NCBI RefSeq assembly: GCF_014203025.1
Contig: NZ_JACHID010000001.1
Location: 186,001 to 250,000 of the forward strand
Origin: Desulfurispira natronophila
GTDB taxonomy: Bacteria > Chrysiogenota > Chrysiogenetes > Chrysiogenales > Chrysiogenaceae
DNA length: 64,000 nucleotides
Direction of reading: 5' to 3'
The notes under the pieces: model-generated
Database searches by the model: none
Seen by the model: the letters and a program-made list of their open reading frames with translations, nothing else
What the model was told of the DNA's origin: nothing
Made by a program: the position numbers and the translations under genes
Shown here: positions 1 to 8,026 of the stretch, piece after piece
Layout of the letters: the number at the start of each line of letters is the position of its first letter
Position numbering within the stretch: position 1 is the stretch's first letter

Positions 1-707
1 TAGGCGTTATAGCTCACCAGTGGACTCAGCCACTCAACACCATCGGACTGTTAGCCCAAAATCTTCAATTCTATCATCAGTCTGACACGTTGGAAGAGAA
101 CAACCAGAGAGTGCATGAATCCCTTGAAAGCATAATGAACCAGGTGCGGTTTATGGCTGAAACTATCGATGATTTTCGAGATTTTCTGACTCCATCGAAA
201 ACCAAGAAGCCTTTTGCCCTGGACCGGGCAGTAGAGTCCATCATCAAGCTTTTGCGTCCGCAATTTGAGCAGAGTGAAATTCAGGTTGAAACCCATTGGC
301 CTTCACAGGGGACCCTTCTTCAGGGCTATGGTCTCCCCAATGAATTCAAGCAGGTGATCCTCAATATTTTGGTGAATGCTCGGGATGCTATTGTTAATCG
401 GCGAGAGCAGAACCCTGGATCTAATCCACCTTCCCACATAACCATACGGCTAGAAAACAGCGAAGATCACTGTGAGTTGCTAATTGCTGACAGTGGCGGG
501 GGTATTCCCGAAGAAATCATTGAGTCAATATTTGAACCGTATATGACGACTAAAGGAGAGCAAGGAACCGGAATTGGTCTTTATATGTCACGTGTTATTA
601 TTGAGAAGCACATGGGTGGCAGCCTTAAGGTGAGCAATGAAAAAGAAGGAGCTAGCTTTGTTATATCGCTACCACTACATAGGAACCCGGCAGTTATAGG
701 ACTTTAG
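1..707 (+). CDS. Sensor histidine kinase, C-terminal part (5' end outside window)
   Basis: The reading frame is open from base 3 and ends at 705-707, so only the kinase core is present. The phospho-acceptor box is visible at the very start (VIAHQWTQPL, His codon 15-17). It is followed by the HATPase domain with a G1-type motif (ADSGGGIPEE), an F box (FEPYMTTK) and a G2 motif (GTGIGLYMS). The Trp-Gln-Pro form of the H-box is typical of kinases with PAS or periplasmic sensor domains, but the sensor lies outside the window. No response regulator follows. The protein should autophosphorylate its His and pass the phosphate to an unlinked regulator. Confidence 0.9.
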   Translation, partial: GVIAHQWTQPLNTIGLLAQNLQFYHQSDTLEENNQRVHESLESIMNQVRFMAETIDDFRDFLTPSKTKKPFALDRAVESIIKLLRPQFEQSEIQVETHWPSQGTLLQGYGLPNEFKQVILNILVNARDAIVNRREQNPGSNPPSHITIRLENSEDHCELLIADSGGGIPEEIIESIFEPYMTTKGEQGTGIGLYMSRVIIEKHMGGSLKVSNEKEGASFVISLPLHRNPAVIGL

Positions 708-876
708 GGTACGCACAAGGCTTATAGAGAGTATGGCTTTTGGGAAGTTGAAATATTGAGCTTGCAAGCTAGGTAGTTACATGAATAAAGAAAAGTATGT
801 ACTTTTATGAGAAGTTATTTTCTTTATATAAATAGACTCTTTTGAAGTGAGTTAGTCCTGGTGTGACAGGGAGAAG

Positions 877-960
877 TGGTGCGAGAAGGGGGAGTCGAAC
901 CCCCACGCCAAAGGCGCTAGATCCTAAGTCTAGTGCGTCTGCCAGTTCCGCCATTCTCGC
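877..960 (-). tRNA. tRNA-Leu, anticodon UAG
   Basis: Read on the minus strand, the 7-bp acceptor stem (GCGAGAA with TTCTCGC), the anticodon stem CTAGA/TCTAG with loop CTTAGGA, a short variable arm (GCC TTT GGC) and the T arm GGGGG TTCGACT CCCCC are all present. The loop gives anticodon TAG, which reads CUA and other CUN leucine codons. A variable arm is expected for a class II leucine tRNA. The 3' ACCA is encoded in the DNA (877-880). The two open frames overlapping this gene on either strand are spurious. Confidence 0.96.
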
Positions 961-972
961 AATCTGTTTAGT

Positions 973-1001
973 TTTGTACTTTATATTAATTGACCTGTCA
1001 A
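973..1001 (-). promoter_or_regulatory. Sigma-70 type promoter of the tRNA-Leu gene
   Basis: On the minus strand a perfect -35 hexamer TTGACA (996-1001) is followed after exactly 17 bases by TACAAA (973-978), a 4/6 match to the -10 consensus. Transcription would begin about 6 bases before the mature tRNA 5' end at 960. The spacing and position make this convincing. Confidence 0.7.
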
Positions 1002-1304
1002 GCGGACATATGACATTAACAAAGTACCGTAGCTTTCTGTCATGCGAAGTAGACCTTATAGTCTGCACCACATTCACCACCTTAATACTGCTTGGAGCCT
1101 TTTAAAGAAGAGGTCTAGGGAGTATTTGTTTGTTATTGCTTAGAAGGTTTGAACAGCAGCAACAGTGATGTAGAATATTTTGTGTATGTTGTTTTATCTG
1201 TGAAACATGTAAGATACGAAGCTCAGTTGTTTCAAGATACTGTTATCGGATACGTTCTCGTTATCGTTTGATAGCTAAAGGCCACTTTGCTTTCCTAAGC
1301 CTTA
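1002..1304. other. Non-coding gap between tRNA-Leu promoter and queD
   Basis: About 300 bases with no supported gene. It lies downstream of queD and upstream of the tRNA promoter, both on the minus strand. I found no U-tract hairpin for queD and no small frame with a convincing ribosome binding site. Confidence 0.5.
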
Positions 1305-1682
1305 TTATTCCCAGTAAGTAGCACTTGAGGTACTGGTTTCATAAACTTCCACCTTTCCGACCCAGGCGTTGTTTATCCCTTTCTCCAGCAGCATGCGGCT
1401 CGCTTCACCGTAGATGTAACGAGCGATGTTTTCTCCTGTAGGATTCCACTTGTCGAAAGGGGCGATGTCGTTGAGATATTTATGATCCAGATAGTCCATT
1501 ATGGTGCGCAAAATATTCTTTAGAATTTTAAAGTCAACCAGCATTTCGTTGTGCTGAAGCTCTTTACCTTGCACATAAAGGTTGACGACGTAGTTGTGGC
1601 CATGGATATTTTCACACTTGCCCTGATAGTTTCGTAAGTTGTGGGCACTGGCAAACTCTTCAGTTACCTTTAGCTCAAACAT
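1305..1682 (-). CDS. queD: 6-pyruvoyl-tetrahydropterin synthase / QueD family protein
   Basis: Predicted 6-carboxy-5,6,7,8-tetrahydropterin synthase, 125 residues, converting 7,8-dihydroneopterin triphosphate on the queuosine/7-deazaguanine route. Zinc-ligand histidines appear as FASAHNL near residue 14 and as ENIHGHNY. The family signature around LDHKYLND and the Glu in the PTGENIA motif are present. The start chosen is ATG at 1682, preceded by CAGGAGAG at good spacing. The longer open frame upstream runs through ftsY and is not likely used. The start overlaps the ftsY stop by 8 bases, so translation is probably coupled. QueD and QueD-like pterin enzymes cannot be separated by eye. Confidence 0.87.
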   Translation of the reverse strand: MFELKVTEEFASAHNLRNYQGKCENIHGHNYVVNLYVQGKELQHNEMLVDFKILKNILRTIMDYLDHKYLNDIAPFDKWNPTGENIARYIYGEASRMLLEKGINNAWVGKVEVYETSTSSATYWE

Positions 1683-2730
1683 ATTTACTCTCCTGTGAGG
1701 GTTGATCGTTCTCACCGAAAATTGCATCGATAAAGCGTTCAGCATCAAAAGGCTGGAGGTCTTCAAGATCCTCGCCAATACCTATATATTTTACTGGCAC
1801 TTTAAGTTCTCGAATAATACTGATGATAGCTCCACCCTTGGATGTGCTGTCCAGTTTCGTGAGTATAAAACCGGTTATATTAACAGTTTGTAAAAATTGC
1901 CGAGCCTGATTCAAAGCATTTTGGCCACTGGTTCCATCTAAAACAAGCCATGTTTCGTGGGGCGCACCATGAATATCGCGGGAGACGACTCGTGCAATCT
2001 TGCCTAGTTCATCCATCAGATTGCTTTTCGTGTGAAGCCGACCAGCGGTGTCTATAATTAATATATCGGCTTCACGTGAAAGTGCAGATTTGGTGGCATC
2101 GTAGGCTACGGCTGATGGGTCAGCACCGTGTTGATGTTTGATCAGGTGTGCTTTGCTACGCTCGGCCCACATTTGTAGTTGCTCAATTGCGGCGGCGCGA
2201 AAGGTATCGGCTGCGGCTAGTACTACTTTTTTACCCTGTTTTATATAGTTATAGGCCAATTTGCCTGTGGTGGTGGTTTTACCGGAGCCATTAACTCCTA
2301 TAATAAGGATGACTTCTGGTGGTTGTCGGACTTCAGTGTCGTCTCCACTACCAGTCACACTGATCATGGACAGGAGTTCATCCCGTAAAAAAGGTCTCAA
2401 ATCTGCAGGAACCTTTAAGCGGCGTCCTAAGTTAGTTCGAACTCTGTCCATAACCTCGGTAGTTGTCTTTACTCCCAGGTCGGCAGCAAAAAGTATTTCT
2501 TCAATTTCGTCCAGCATCTCATCGTCGATTTCAGTGCGTCCGGGAACTAGGTTTTCTATGCGATCTACAATGGTACTGCTTGTTCGTGTAAGACGCGACT
2601 TGAGCCTCTGAAACATTCCTGGCTTCACTGCTGGCTCGGCTGGTGTCATACTCGCTGCTTCTGCGCTGACATTGCTTTCTTCTGGATCGGTGCCTGTTTT
2701 GCCAGAAAATATTTTTTTTAAAAAGGCCAC
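1675..2730 (-). CDS. ftsY: Signal recognition particle receptor FtsY
   Basis: SRP-receptor GTPase that docks ribosome-nascent chain-SRP complexes at the inner membrane, 351 residues. Seen in order: a basic N-terminal helix, a short acidic A region, the four-helix N domain (about 40-125), then the G domain with GVNGSGKT (145-152), DTFRAAA (175-181), DTAG (227-230), TKLD (291-294) and the closing GIGE motif (317-320). The start is GTG at 2730 with AAGGAG eight bases upstream. The A domain is short compared with enterobacterial FtsY, as in many other bacteria. It forms a two-gene unit with queD. Confidence 0.97.
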   Translation of the reverse strand: MAFLKKIFSGKTGTDPEESNVSAEAASMTPAEPAVKPGMFQRLKSRLTRTSSTIVDRIENLVPGRTEIDDEMLDEIEEILFAADLGVKTTTEVMDRVRTNLGRRLKVPADLRPFLRDELLSMISVTGSGDDTEVRQPPEVILIIGVNGSGKTTTTGKLAYNYIKQGKKVVLAAADTFRAAAIEQLQMWAERSKAHLIKHQHGADPSAVAYDATKSALSREADILIIDTAGRLHTKSNLMDELGKIARVVSRDIHGAPHETWLVLDGTSGQNALNQARQFLQTVNITGFILTKLDSTSKGGAIISIIRELKVPVKYIGIGEDLEDLQPFDAERFIDAIFGENDQPSQESKYV

Positions 2731-2920
2731 AGGTAATTCTCCTTTGCAAATAATAACTTCTATATATAGTATAGGTGGCTGTCAATGATCAAGCAAACAA
2801 CATGATCCTTCTTCATGGTAAACGACTTGAGCCTGAATGATGACTGTGAGTAGCCATATGTCTGTACTGTAATTCTGGGCAGTATAGTTAAGATAACCCT
2901 TTCACTGTTAAGGAGTCTTT

Positions 2921-4198
2921 ATGAAATCCAAAAAGCTATTTGAACGTGCGATCAACTGTATTCCTGGTGGTGTCAACTCTCCAGTGAGGGCTTTTGCTTC
3001 AGTGGAAGCAGATCCGGTTTTTATTGATTCAGCGTACGGCTCGAAGATCAAGGATGTAGAGGAAAACGAATATATAGACTACGTTGGTTCATGGGGTCCT
3101 ATGATTCTGGGGCACGGTTATCCGTCAGTGGTGGATGCATTGTTGCGCCAGATGGTCAAGGGAATTAGTTATGGTGCCCCCACTGAGTTGGAAGTCGAGT
3201 TGGCTCAGATGGTGTGCGAGCGAGTCCCTTCAGTTGAGTTAGTGCGAATGGTTAATAGTGGCACAGAGGCGACTATGAGTGCTATTCGTGTTGCTCGTGG
3301 TTATACCAAGCGCGACAAAATTGTCAAATTTGAAGGGTGTTATCACGGCCATAGTGATGGCCTGCTGGTCAAAGCAGGCAGTGGTGCTCTGACCTATGGC
3401 GTTCCAACAAGTCCTGGTGTACCAGAGGATTATGCCAAAAATACACTGACTGCTCAATTCAATGACCTGGAAAGCGTTAAGGAGCTTTTTGTTCAGAATG
3501 AAGGCGAAATCGCCTGTGTGATACTGGAGCCAGTGCCTGGCAATATGGGGGTTATTGAGCCAACTAAAGAGTTCCTGTCAGGTCTGCGGCATCTGACCCA
3601 GAGCTATGGAAGTCTTCTTGTTTTTGATGAAGTTATGAGTGGCTTTCGGCTTTCGCCAGCTGGTTTCCAGGGACTTTCTGATGTTATGCCTGATCTGACA
3701 ACTTTTGGTAAGGTTATTGGTGGAGGTTTGCCGGTAGGTGCGTATGGTGGCAAGCAGGAAATTATGTCACTGGTAAGCCCTGCTGGTCCTGTATATCAGG
3801 CAGGTACCCTTTCTGGTAATCCCTTGGCAATGGTAGCTGGTATCGAAACCTTAAAAGCGACTGCTGCCCCAGATTTTTACAGCAAACTTGGTCAAACCAG
3901 CTCTATTATTGCTCAGGGCATGTCAGATATTTTGAAGGAAGCAGGGGTTGCCCATGTTCTTAATCAATTAGGGAGTATGTTCACTATCTTTTTCACAGAG
4001 CGTAGCCAGGTAACAAACTTTGCAGACGCTACCAGCAGTGACACCAAGCGCTTTGGTGCCTATTTCCGTAACATGCTCCAAAATGGTGTTTATCTGCCTG
4101 CGAGTCAATTTGAGGCCTGTTTTGTGAGTGGTGCACATAGTGAAAAAGACGTGGATGCGACACTTGAAGCCTGTCGCAAGGCGACCAAAACTTTGTAA
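2921..4198 (+). CDS. hemL: Glutamate-1-semialdehyde 2,1-aminomutase
   Basis: PLP enzyme of the C5 tetrapyrrole pathway that turns glutamate-1-semialdehyde into 5-aminolevulinate. The 425 residues match the family length. Visible are the N-terminal IPGGVNSPVRAF motif, NSGTEA (112-117), the EGCYHGH segment, VFDEVMSGFR and the PLP lysine in TFGKVIGGGLP (Lys264). The start ATG has AAGGAG upstream (TTAAGGAGTCTTTATG). It stands alone, divergent from ftsY and convergent with the outer-membrane protein gene. Confidence 0.97.
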   Translation: MKSKKLFERAINCIPGGVNSPVRAFASVEADPVFIDSAYGSKIKDVEENEYIDYVGSWGPMILGHGYPSVVDALLRQMVKGISYGAPTELEVELAQMVCERVPSVELVRMVNSGTEATMSAIRVARGYTKRDKIVKFEGCYHGHSDGLLVKAGSGALTYGVPTSPGVPEDYAKNTLTAQFNDLESVKELFVQNEGEIACVILEPVPGNMGVIEPTKEFLSGLRHLTQSYGSLLVFDEVMSGFRLSPAGFQGLSDVMPDLTTFGKVIGGGLPVGAYGGKQEIMSLVSPAGPVYQAGTLSGNPLAMVAGIETLKATAAPDFYSKLGQTSSIIAQGMSDILKEAGVAHVLNQLGSMFTIFFTERSQVTNFADATSSDTKRFGAYFRNMLQNGVYLPASQFEACFVSGAHSEKDVDATLEACRKATKTL

Positions 4199-4246
4199 TA
4201 TAGACTTGTTGTGCCTGATTGTAGGTTACGTTGTCATGAGTATATT

Positions 4247-4290
4247 AGCCAGCTAAACTATGTCGCTGACAGCAAACATATTAGCTGGCT
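4247..4290. terminator. Inverted repeat in the hemL convergent gap, possible bidirectional terminator
   Basis: A perfect 10-base inverted repeat, AGCCAGCTAA (4247-4256) and TTAGCTGGCT (4281-4290), with a 24-base loop. It sits between the ends of hemL and the convergent gene at 4298. No U-tract follows on either strand, so termination is only inferred from position. Confidence 0.4.
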
Positions 4291-4297
4291 TGTGGGG

Positions 4298-4900
4298 TCA
4301 GAAGTTTACCCCAACCACCACACTGTAAACTACCGGATCAATACGGTGCACACGGTAGCGCATAAGCTCTGTGCCAAGGTACCAGTTTTTCTTTACGGGA
4401 ATAGATAGACCTACGGTGATATATAAATCTTGCCCTTGGCTATATCGCCAGCTGTCTAGCCAAGGTGCATCCATCGCCGATTCGTAGAAAAAAATTCCAA
4501 AACGGGAAAAGCTTTGTAGTTGGTGACTAAAACTGTAATGAGCTCGTAAACCTAGTGTGATGCCGTTGGTTTGATAGCGGTATTCAAGGCTTTCTTCGTT
4601 TGATTCGGCGCGGCCAAGGTAGACAAAGCCAATTTCCAAGCTCATTATATCCTCCCAGTCGCTACCAGTAACGGGAGTACCCAGCCTGACGAGAGAGCTA
4701 GCAGTGTCCTTGAGCAAGCTGCTGTCGTATCGAGTGTAACCGGCGCTGAACTCAGCGTATCCACTGGCAAAGGCAGCAGTGGGATAAACAAGGCTAAAAA
4801 GAAAAACTATAAGCGTATATCTTAGCCATAAAACAATATGCTTGAGATCCCATTGGGCTAGTGCTACCTTGCCAAAACTGTCATTTTTGTAGTTTTGCAT
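4298..4900 (-). CDS. Predicted outer-membrane beta-barrel protein
   Basis: Hypothetical protein of 200 residues. A hydrophobic stretch (about 27-42) followed by PTAAFASG looks like a signal peptide cleaved after AFA. The mature part is rich in alternating aromatic and polar residues (for example YAEFSAGYTRY, ITLGLRAHYSF, LYITVGLSIPV) and ends in VGVNF. A C-terminal Phe is the classic assembly signal of outer-membrane barrels. The size fits an 8-stranded barrel. Its ATG directly follows the TAA of the upstream subtilase gene (TAAATG), so the two are co-translated and probably act at the same surface. No enzyme motif was recognised. Confidence 0.75.
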   Translation of the reverse strand: MQNYKNDSFGKVALAQWDLKHIVLWLRYTLIVFLFSLVYPTAAFASGYAEFSAGYTRYDSSLLKDTASSLVRLGTPVTGSDWEDIMSLEIGFVYLGRAESNEESLEYRYQTNGITLGLRAHYSFSHQLQSFSRFGIFFYESAMDAPWLDSWRYSQGQDLYITVGLSIPVKKNWYLGTELMRYRVHRIDPVVYSVVVGVNF

Positions 4901-6655
4901 TTACTTGTCTTTCCGTGCACGCCCTAGTAAATAAAGGGTTGCAAATGAAAAAGTTATGGGCAGTGTAGCATCGGCAAAACCACTGCCACCTGGGGTGCAC
5001 CCACCGTTACTACTGGATGGCTGTGGTTTACCCGTTAGACTGTATGTTGTTGAAGTACGTCGACGTTCAAGCTCATCTTGTAAACGATCTATTTCAATCC
5101 TTATGAATTGTAAATCTTGCTCCATGCTCTCGAGTAGCTTCACAGTTAGCGTTGTACCAAGAAGTTGATCATGCTTTTCTCTCAACTCAGTTGCTATATC
5201 TTGCGTTATTGAATCATGTAATCCTGGTAACTTTGATTTGAGCTGCTCAATCTCAACCAATAGTGCTTCTTGCCATTTGTGCAGTCTGATACTTTCCAGC
5301 TCCCCAGGGTTTGCTGCAGCCCTGACCGCCTCTGTTCCGTCAATTATGCCAGCGCCACAACCACGGGTGTAACAATCAGATCCTGGAGCAAAAGGATAGG
5401 CTGTATGACTTAATATTTCTACAATTTCATAGTATTTCATATCTGGATTGACGGCTAACATTAAAGATATCACTCCACTAACAATTGGTGTTGCCATACT
5501 GGTGCCGCTCATCACACCATAGCTGTCACCACTGGGGGTTGTTACGGGCTCACGAGCTCCAGTATTCAGAGTAGCGTATATGCCACTTCCTGGTGCACTG
5601 ATATCTACTATCTCCCCGTAGTTGCTGAAGGAGGATCGATCACCTTGCTGATTTGTTGACGCGACGGTAAGAGTATTTCTGCAATTGGCTGGAGATGATG
5701 ATCTCGCATTACGACTGGAGTTTCCGGCAGCGGATACTAGGATTGAGCCTGCTTGATATGCTGCATCTATAGCGTTTTGCAGCAAAGATGGGCATGTCGA
5801 AGCGTTGTATTGCAAGCTTAAGTTAATTATTTGAGCCGGGTGGGGATTGTTGCCAACTCCAGGAACACTTAAGCCAGCCGACCAATAAATAGCTTCAGCT
5901 ATATCAGACAAGTATCCACCACTGCTACCTAAGACTCGTACCGGCAGAGTGCTGGCGTGCCAGTTAATGCCTGTGACACCCTTGTTGTTGTCGCTTAGGG
6001 CGTTGATAATACCGGTCGTATGGGTTCCATGCCAAGAGCTTTGTTCGCTGGAACTCCAATCACCAGGATCGCTTGGATCGCTATTGTTGTCATAAAAGTC
6101 ATAACCAGGAAGTATGCGACCACTGCCGTCAAAATACGTACCAATATCCCCATGAGGTACTAAGCCAGTATCAATGACTGCAATCACTGTGGTGGGATCA
6201 CCGGTGGTCATACTCCATGCACCAGCTATATTAGAGCCAATTCCTGGTTGCTCATAGAGGTGCCATTGCTCATAGTATAGAGGGTCATTCGGGACAACAG
6301 CTGCATGACGAAAGCGCACATTTGGCTCAGCGTACTCCACCGCTGGATCACTCATTAAACGTGTTGCCACCTGGTATGCTTCTTCAATACCTAGAGGTGA
6401 GTCAAGATCAATGAGGTGGGCATTGCCAGCCATGGGTCTGCGCACACGAAGTGCTGTGCCCGCCTGCTGAGCCATGGCACGCTCCATAGTTGGTACGAAG
6501 TCTGGGTAAAGCAGCTCGCCAGTGGCTGCTGAAACACCCACTGGACGAAGCTTAACTATGAGTTGAGTAACTTCGCTGGCCAAAAGCGCACTAGGGCTTA
6601 TCAGGATGATAAGTGAAATCAGGGTGGTAAATATAACGAAACGCTGGATCAACAA
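4901..6655 (-). CDS. S8 family (subtilisin-like) secreted serine protease with C-terminal sorting tail
   Basis: Secreted endoprotease of 584 residues. In order: signal peptide (1-27, ends ALLASE), a propeptide-like region to about 120, the S8 catalytic domain with Asp162 (VIDTGL), His209 (WHGTH) and Ser386 (SGTSMATP), an oxyanion Asn in SAAGNSS, a predicted coiled coil (about 455-535, repeated Leu/Glu/Arg), and a 34-residue tail. The tail has GGC (551-553), a hydrophobic segment and a basic end (RARKDK). This layout matches the JDVT-CTERM type of protein-sorting tail, in which a Cys-containing motif precedes a membrane helix and basic residues. The exact tail family is my judgement from pattern. 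The gene is followed directly by an outer-membrane protein gene. Confidence 0.9.
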   Translation of the reverse strand: MLIQRFVIFTTLISLIILISPSALLASEVTQLIVKLRPVGVSAATGELLYPDFVPTMERAMAQQAGTALRVRRPMAGNAHLIDLDSPLGIEEAYQVATRLMSDPAVEYAEPNVRFRHAAVVPNDPLYYEQWHLYEQPGIGSNIAGAWSMTTGDPTTVIAVIDTGLVPHGDIGTYFDGSGRILPGYDFYDNNSDPSDPGDWSSSEQSSWHGTHTTGIINALSDNNKGVTGINWHASTLPVRVLGSSGGYLSDIAEAIYWSAGLSVPGVGNNPHPAQIINLSLQYNASTCPSLLQNAIDAAYQAGSILVSAAGNSSRNARSSSPANCRNTLTVASTNQQGDRSSFSNYGEIVDISAPGSGIYATLNTGAREPVTTPSGDSYGVMSGTSMATPIVSGVISLMLAVNPDMKYYEIVEILSHTAYPFAPGSDCYTRGCGAGIIDGTEAVRAAANPGELESIRLHKWQEALLVEIEQLKSKLPGLHDSITQDIATELREKHDQLLGTTLTVKLLESMEQDLQFIRIEIDRLQDELERRRTSTTYSLTGKPQPSSSNGGCTPGGSGFADATLPITFSFATLYLLGRARKDK

Positions 6656-6709
6656 TGAGCCTTTTTAGGGGTAAGGGTTATAATAAATATCAAGTAGTAC
6701 TGGAGCTGA

Positions 6710-7327
6710 TCAGCTGTCTGCTCGTAATAGAGACTCCAGCTCCTTCCAAATCGACTCTAATAGATACGGCTGAGCCTTGACGTTCGGATGAATTCCATCG
6801 GACTGCATGAGTGTAGGGTCTTGTCCTACCTCATTTAACCAATCAGTTACGATGGGGGTGTTGTAGATGCTGGATAGTTCTTGGTAGATAGCGGAGAACT
6901 CACGTGTATAACGGGCCCCATAGCTGGGAGGAATCTGCATGCCCACCAGCAGGACCTGGGCCCCAGAGTTATATGAACGGTTGATCATCGATTCCAGGTT
7001 GCTGCGTATAGTATCCAGTGATGTTCCTCTCAAACCGTCATTGCCGCCAAGTTCAAGAATTAACAGCTCCGGGTTATGACGCTGCAACAGCGTGTCAATA
7101 CGAGCCAATCCTCCAGCAGTGGTCTCTCCATTGATACTGGCATTTATGACCTGGTGGCTATAGCCTTGCTGCTCCAGGTGCTCTTGTAGTAAAGTGACCC
7201 ACCCTTTTTCCGGGGGTATGCCGTAAGCAGCACTCAGGCTGTCGCCTAATACGACAATGGTCGTTTCGGCCCGCAATGATACTGCCAGGAAAAGAGATAG
7301 AATGATGACCAAGAGGAAACGTCGCAT
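6710..7327 (-). CDS. tesA: GDSL/SGNH esterase, TesA-like (arylesterase / lysophospholipase)
   Basis: Periplasmic SGNH hydrolase of 205 residues acting on acyl esters or thioesters. A signal peptide (MRRFLLVIILSLFLAVSLRA) precedes block I GDSLSAAYG with nucleophile Ser30. The later blocks are INGETTAGG (Gly), LELGGNDGLRG (Asn) and QSDGIHPN (catalytic Asp and His). The start used is the ATG at 7327, which gives a clean signal peptide. A start at 7366 would add 13 residues inside the divergent gene. Its start codon abuts that of the ABC ATPase gene on the other strand. TesA is also a divergent neighbour of ybbA-ybbP in E. coli, which supports the name. Confidence 0.88.
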   Translation of the reverse strand: MRRFLLVIILSLFLAVSLRAETTIVVLGDSLSAAYGIPPEKGWVTLLQEHLEQQGYSHQVINASINGETTAGGLARIDTLLQRHNPELLILELGGNDGLRGTSLDTIRSNLESMINRSYNSGAQVLLVGMQIPPSYGARYTREFSAIYQELSSIYNTPIVTDWLNEVGQDPTLMQSDGIHPNVKAQPYLLESIWKELESLLRADS

Positions 7328-8026
7328 ATGCAAACTCTCAAGAATAATTGGGCTGTGGCTGCCCACGGGCTGGAAAAGATCGTGCCCGTTGCCGAGGGTA
7401 ACTTAACTATAGTAGCGGGAGTAAGCCTGGAAATCAATAGTGGTCAATCAGTGGCTATTACGGGTGTTTCCGGCTCTGGTAAAACAACCTTACTTAGTTT
7501 GTTAGCAGGGCTGGATACACCTACAGCTGGTAAAGTAACACTGGCTGGTCAAACCATCAGCGCTATGAACGAAGATGAACGTGCACAGGTGCGGCTACAG
7601 CATGTTGGATTTGTTTTTCAGGCCTTTCACTTGCTGCCTCACCTCAACGCCCTGGAAAATGTCATGCTTCCCCTTGAGCTGGCCGGCAAACCCCATCCAC
7701 GAAAGCGCAGCCTGGACATGCTGAAACGGGTAGGACTGAAGGAGCGCAGCACACACTTTCCCACACACCTTTCCGGAGGCGAACAGCAGAGGGTTGCTTT
7801 GGCCCGTGCTTTTGCCGTTGAGCCATCCATCCTCTTTGCTGATGAACCTACCGGCAACCTGGATGGCGGCAACAGTGAAGCTGTCGCTCAACTTCTTTTT
7901 TCCCTGAACCAGGAACACGACACTACCTTGGTGCTGGTAACCCACGACATGGAATTAGCTCATCGCTGTGAAAAAACATATACAATGAGCAACGGCTTGC
8001 TTGAGTCGAAAGCCGCGCTGCTATGA
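7328..8026 (+). CDS. ybbA: ABC transporter ATP-binding protein, YbbA/LolD type
   Basis: ATPase subunit of 232 residues in the MacB/LolD/FtsE-like class that drives type VII (mechanotransmission) ABC complexes. Seen: Walker A GVSGSGKT (46-53), Q-loop VFQAFHLLPHL, signature LSGGEQQRVALARA (from 148), Walker B ILFADEP (168-174), D-loop GNLD and the H-loop VLVTHD. The stop overlaps the permease start by ATGA. The ATG immediately follows the complement of the tesA start (CATATG), so its ribosome binding site (GAGGA, about 10 bases upstream) lies within tesA. Confidence 0.93.
   Translation: MQTLKNNWAVAAHGLEKIVPVAEGNLTIVAGVSLEINSGQSVAITGVSGSGKTTLLSLLAGLDTPTAGKVTLAGQTISAMNEDERAQVRLQHVGFVFQAFHLLPHLNALENVMLPLELAGKPHPRKRSLDMLKRVGLKERSTHFPTHLSGGEQQRVALARAFAVEPSILFADEPTGNLDGGNSEAVAQLLFSLNQEHDTTLVLVTHDMELAHRCEKTYTMSNGLLESKAALL

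Noticed and set aside
805-1105. Open frames on both strands overlapping tRNA-Leu
   Set aside because: Both translate the tRNA itself and have no ribosome binding site; the RNA gene explains the sequence.
1683-1778. N-terminal extension of queD
   Set aside because: It lies inside ftsY, has no ribosome binding site, and the ATG at 1682 with CAGGAGAG gives the normal family length.
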